This document shows positions 5,173 through 7,929 of a stretch of DNA of 7,929 nt, one piece after another. The stretch comes from Vulcanimicrobiota bacterium (lineage in GTDB: Bacteria > Vulcanimicrobiota > Vulcanimicrobiia > Vulcanimicrobiales > Vulcanimicrobiaceae). The first letter of the stretch is position 1; every line of letters begins with the position of its first letter. The position numbers and the translations under genes were made by a program. The notes beneath the pieces are model-generated. The model searched no databases. It saw only the letters and a program-made list of their open reading frames with translations, and was not told the DNA's origin. The stretch covers positions 1-7,929 of the forward strand of contig JASHXG010000175.1 in assembly GCA_030043675.1 (NCBI GenBank), written 5' to 3'.

Positions 5173-7152
5173 ATGCCGGTAGTGAAGATGAAAATTGGCC
5201 TGGGCGACCCTACGCACGCGCGCGGCATCAGACCCGAGCTACGCTATGGCTTGCTCGTCGCCGACCTGCTCCTCTCGGTCGCCGCCGTGCTGCTCGCGGC
5301 GGGCGTGGCCGACGTGCACTCTGCGACGCTGGAGCAGCGACTCATCCTGGCGGGCGTGCTCTTCATCAGCGGCGCCTACGTGCAGTTCCGGTACGAGAGC
5401 GCTCGCACGTTCGATTTTCACGACGTTCTCCGCTTGCTGGGCGGGGCGACTGCCGGCACGCTGCTCGCCTTCATCTGCATCTGGATCGTTCCCAGTCCGC
5501 TCTGGCACGTCTCCGGCCGACTCGTCGCCGTCTCGGCCATGCTCGCCTTCATCCTGCGTATGTTTGTGAGAATCGGACTCGTGCTCGCGCGCACGAAGAT
5601 TCTCACGCATCGGCCTAACGCCCAGCGTGTCATCATCGTCGGTGTCGGCTTGCCGGCGTTCTCGCTGATTCGCGCGATTCAGGAGGACCGGGATCTGGCG
5701 ATGTCGGTCGTCGGCTGCGTCGACGACGGCGGCGTCCGACGGGTCGACGGCGTACCGGTCGTGGGTACGATCGAGGACTTGCCGGCGCTGGTGAAACGGT
5801 TGCAGATCGATTCGGTCATCGTGGCAATACCGGCGGCGTCGTTGCAGGTGATCAATCGAATCAAACGTCTTTGCAGCTCGGCGCACACCCAGCTCTCCTC
5901 GCAGCCGACGGTGAAGGTCGTCCCGGACGCGGCGGAACTGCTCAGCGATCGGGTGACCGTCTCGCGCATCCGCGACATCCGGCTCGAGGACGTCTTGGCC
6001 CGCGAGCCGGTGGTCGTGGATACCGCCGCGCTTCGTCCCTATCTCGAGGGGCAAGTCGTGCTCGTCACCGGAGCCGGCGGGTCGATCGGAAGCGAGCTGT
6101 GTCGCCAAATCGTCGCCTTCGAACCGCGGCTGCTGGTGCTCTTGGGACACGGTGAGAACAGCCTCTTCGCCATCGAGCAGGAGCTGCGATACCGCTACGG
6201 CTTCACTCGCTCCAAGATGATTCTCGCCGACGTCGCCGATGCATCCGCCGTCCGGTCGGTCTTCGGCGAGTACTACCCGCGAATCGTCTTTCACGCAGCC
6301 GCTCACAAGCACGTTCCCATCGTCGAAGAAAACATCTGCGAAGCAGTGCGCAACAACGTGCTGGGCACGCATACACTGGCGCTCGCCGCGTCTGCCACCG
6401 GCGTCGCCATGTTCGTTTTGCTCTCGACCGACAAAGCCGTCAATCCAACCAGCGTCATGGGTTTGACGAAACGGATGGCGGAACTCATCTGCCAGTCGTT
6501 CGCGGGCGGCAGCGCTACCGAATTCGTGTCGGTGCGCTTTGGAAACGTGCTCGGCAGCCGCGGCAGCGTGATACCAACCTTTAAGCAGCAGGTCGCTGCC
6601 GGCGGACCGGTGACGATCACGCACCGCGAGATGAAGCGTTACTTCATGACGATCCCGGAGGCCGTTTCGCTCGTCTTGCAGGCGATGTCGATGGGACGCG
6701 ATGGAGAGGTCTTCGTGCTCGACATGGGCGATCCGATTCGAATCATCGATCTAGCCGAGTCGGTGATCCGCTTGAGCGGATACGCGCCTTACCGGGACAT
6801 CGACATCGTCGAGACGTCGATGCGGCCGGGTGAGAAGCTGTTCGAAGAGATCCTCACCAATCGCGAGGACTTTACCCGGACGAGTCACGAGCGGCTTTTC
6901 ATCGCTAAACAGGACCGCGTCGCCTACGGCGACTTGGGCGCGACGATACCGCGGCTGCAACGCGCCGTCCGCACGTCGGACTGGCGCGCGGCCCTATCGA
7001 TGATGCGCGAGTTCGTCCCGGAGTTCACGCCGGGTCCCCACCTGAGCGTTCCGGAGCCAAACAAGATTCCCGTCGAACGCGACACGATTGTGGCGTCGTC
7101 GAACGGCAAAGCGGCCGAAGGGCTGCGCCTCCTCACATCCACGCAAGGTTAA
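5173..7152 (+). CDS. Membrane-bound UDP-HexNAc 4,6-dehydratase (WbpM/PglF/CapD type)
   Basis: Polysaccharide biosynthesis protein of 659 residues, like other long-form nucleoside-diphosphate-sugar dehydratases. Four hydrophobic helices (about residues 24-47, 55-74, 84-106, 113-138) anchor it in the inner membrane. A first Rossmann-like domain (about 150-290, RVIIVGVG at the start) is followed by the catalytic short-chain dehydrogenase domain: NAD-binding TGAGGSIG (299-306), HAAAHKHVP (374-382), TDKAVNPTSVMGLTKR (419-434), RFGNVLGSRGSVIP (455-468) and RPGEKLFEE (551-559). Met429 stands where short dehydratases such as FlaA1 have the catalytic tyrosine. This S/T-M-K arrangement, with Asp420, Lys421 and Lys433 kept, is characteristic of WbpM and PglF. 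It should convert UDP-GlcNAc to the 4-keto-6-deoxy sugar that feeds bacillosamine, QuiNAc or FucNAc synthesis. The last 40 or so residues look disordered. The start is uncertain (ATG at 5173 or 5188, neither with a clear Shine-Dalgarno). It is in operon with the next gene. Confidence 0.92.
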   Translation: MPVVKMKIGLGDPTHARGIRPELRYGLLVADLLLSVAAVLLAAGVADVHSATLEQRLILAGVLFISGAYVQFRYESARTFDFHDVLRLLGGATAGTLLAFICIWIVPSPLWHVSGRLVAVSAMLAFILRMFVRIGLVLARTKILTHRPNAQRVIIVGVGLPAFSLIRAIQEDRDLAMSVVGCVDDGGVRRVDGVPVVGTIEDLPALVKRLQIDSVIVAIPAASLQVINRIKRLCSSAHTQLSSQPTVKVVPDAAELLSDRVTVSRIRDIRLEDVLAREPVVVDTAALRPYLEGQVVLVTGAGGSIGSELCRQIVAFEPRLLVLLGHGENSLFAIEQELRYRYGFTRSKMILADVADASAVRSVFGEYYPRIVFHAAAHKHVPIVEENICEAVRNNVLGTHTLALAASATGVAMFVLLSTDKAVNPTSVMGLTKRMAELICQSFAGGSATEFVSVRFGNVLGSRGSVIPTFKQQVAAGGPVTITHREMKRYFMTIPEAVSLVLQAMSMGRDGEVFVLDMGDPIRIIDLAESVIRLSGYAPYRDIDIVETSMRPGEKLFEEILTNREDFTRTSHERLFIAKQDRVAYGDLGATIPRLQRAVRTSDWRAALSMMREFVPEFTPGPHLSVPEPNKIPVERDTIVASSNGKAAEGLRLLTSTQG

Positions 7153-7158
7153 AGCAAA

Positions 7159-7929
7159 GTGCAGCTGCTTGAGGCCCCTTCCCAGCACCTGGAAGAACTG
7201 AAGAAGAAGATCGTCGAGCGTACGGCCATCATCGGCGTGGCGGGGGTCGGGTACGTCGGACTGCCGTTAGCCGTGGAGAAGGCGAAGGTCGGCTTCACCG
7301 TGATCGGCTACGACCGCAACCCGATCCGTGTCGATCAGCTCAATCAAGGGCTGAATTACATCCGCGACGTCAGCGACCGGGAGCTGGGAGCGATGGTCGA
7401 GGCCGGTCGCCTAAGCGGCACGATCGACTTCAACACGCTGGGCCGATGCGACGCGATCATTATCTGTGTCCCGACCCCGCTCACCGCCAACCTGGACCCG
7501 GATACGTCTTACATTCGTTCGGTCGGCGAGATGGTGGCCAAGCATCTGCATCCCGGGCAGCTGATCTGTCTGGAGAGCACGACGTATCCGGGCACGACCT
7601 CGGAGGTGCTGCTCCCGTTGTTGCGGCGCACCGGCTTGCGGGTCGGACAGGACTATTTTCTGTGTTTCTCGCCCGAGCGCGTCGACCCGGGCAACCAGGT
7701 GTACAAGACGAAGAACACGCCCAAGGTCGTGGGCGGCTCGACGCCGCGCTGCCTCGAGGTGGTTCAGTCGCTGTACTCGCAGATCATCGACACGCTCGTG
7801 CCGGTTTCGTCGACCGAAGCGGCCGAGATGGTGAAGCTGCTCGAAAACACCTTCCGCGCCGTCAACATCGGCTTGGTCAACGAGGTCGCGCTGATGGCGC
7901 GCAAGCTCGATATCGATCCGTTCGAGGTC
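7159..7929 (+). CDS. UDP-N-acetylhexosamine 6-dehydrogenase, WbpA type (3' end missing)
   Basis: Open to the window edge: 257 codons of a protein that is usually about 430 residues. It is a nucleotide-sugar dehydrogenase of the UDP-GlcNAc/UDP-ManNAc 6-dehydrogenase branch, oxidising C6 to a uronic acid with two NAD. Seen are the Rossmann motif GVAGVGYVGLPLA (residues 26-38), Asp52 in GYDRNP for NAD ribose, the segment ICVPTPL (102-108), LESTTYPGTT (138-147) with its conserved glutamate, FSPERVDPGN (170-179), and EMVKLLENTFRAVNI (223-237) with Lys226 and Asn230. The catalytic cysteine lies beyond the window. FSPERVDPGN and the LESTTYPGTT form point to the WbpA branch rather than UDP-glucose dehydrogenase. 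The GTG start lies six bases after the dehydratase stop; AAGG at 7145-7148 is a weak ribosome binding site. It is probably the second gene of a surface-glycan operon. Confidence 0.92.
   Translation, partial: MQLLEAPSQHLEELKKKIVERTAIIGVAGVGYVGLPLAVEKAKVGFTVIGYDRNPIRVDQLNQGLNYIRDVSDRELGAMVEAGRLSGTIDFNTLGRCDAIIICVPTPLTANLDPDTSYIRSVGEMVAKHLHPGQLICLESTTYPGTTSEVLLPLLRRTGLRVGQDYFLCFSPERVDPGNQVYKTKNTPKVVGGSTPRCLEVVQSLYSQIIDTLVPVSSTEAAEMVKLLENTFRAVNIGLVNEVALMARKLDIDPFEV

Noticed and set aside
5239..6624. Long minus-strand open frame of 461 codons opposite the dehydratase gene
   Set aside because: Its product is rich in Arg, Asp, His and Gly with no domain pattern, as expected for the antisense frame of a GC-rich gene. 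The plus-strand frame carries complete catalytic motifs.
1..7929. Mobile element, defence system or CRISPR array
   Set aside because: No transposase, integrase, nuclease, toxin-antitoxin or regularly spaced repeats are visible; all genes belong to housekeeping or surface-sugar families.

Overview
This 7.9 kb window is GC-rich bacterial chromosome with seven complete protein genes and an eighth cut by the right edge. Gene content is ordinary metabolism, regulation and cell-surface sugar chemistry. No rRNA, tRNA, CRISPR array, insertion sequence or phage gene is visible. A periplasm-facing thioredoxin, an exported beta-rich protein and WbpM/WbpA-type sugar-nucleotide enzymes suggest a diderm bacterium. 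The overall style fits under-described GC-rich phyla such as Candidatus Eremiobacterota, but that is an impression from gene style, not from a marker gene.

Left region (1-2783): a Crp/Fnr-family regulator with an N-terminal DUF2249 domain is encoded on the minus strand. It is divergent from an acetyl-CoA acetyltransferase-type thiolase. A membrane-anchored TlpA-like thioredoxin follows the thiolase after 19 bases, probably in the same transcript. The short divergent gap contains nested GC-rich inverted repeats that could be an operator.

Middle region (2774-5056): an enoyl-CoA hydratase on the minus strand converges on the thioredoxin gene. A perfect 8-bp inverted repeat covers both stop codons and looks like a shared transcription terminator. 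The hydratase is divergent from a PhoU-type phosphate regulator, which has a good promoter and a good ribosome binding site. A small exported protein of unknown function follows PhoU after 18 bases. Thiolase and hydratase could act in the same acyl-CoA pathway (beta-oxidation or short-chain acyl-CoA formation), but they are in separate transcripts.

Right region (5057-7929): after a 116-base gap without a gene, a surface-polysaccharide locus begins. It has a membrane-bound UDP-HexNAc 4,6-dehydratase of the WbpM/PglF/CapD type and, six bases later, a UDP-HexNAc 6-dehydrogenase of the WbpA type that runs off the end. Together they would divert UDP-GlcNAc into deoxy-amino sugars and amino-sugar uronic acids for a capsule, O-antigen, exopolysaccharide or glycan.

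I do not see a clear new multi-gene system. The items most worth a second look are the DUF2249-Crp fusion with its divergent-promoter palindromes, the unassigned exported protein behind PhoU, and the inverted repeat over the phoU promoter.
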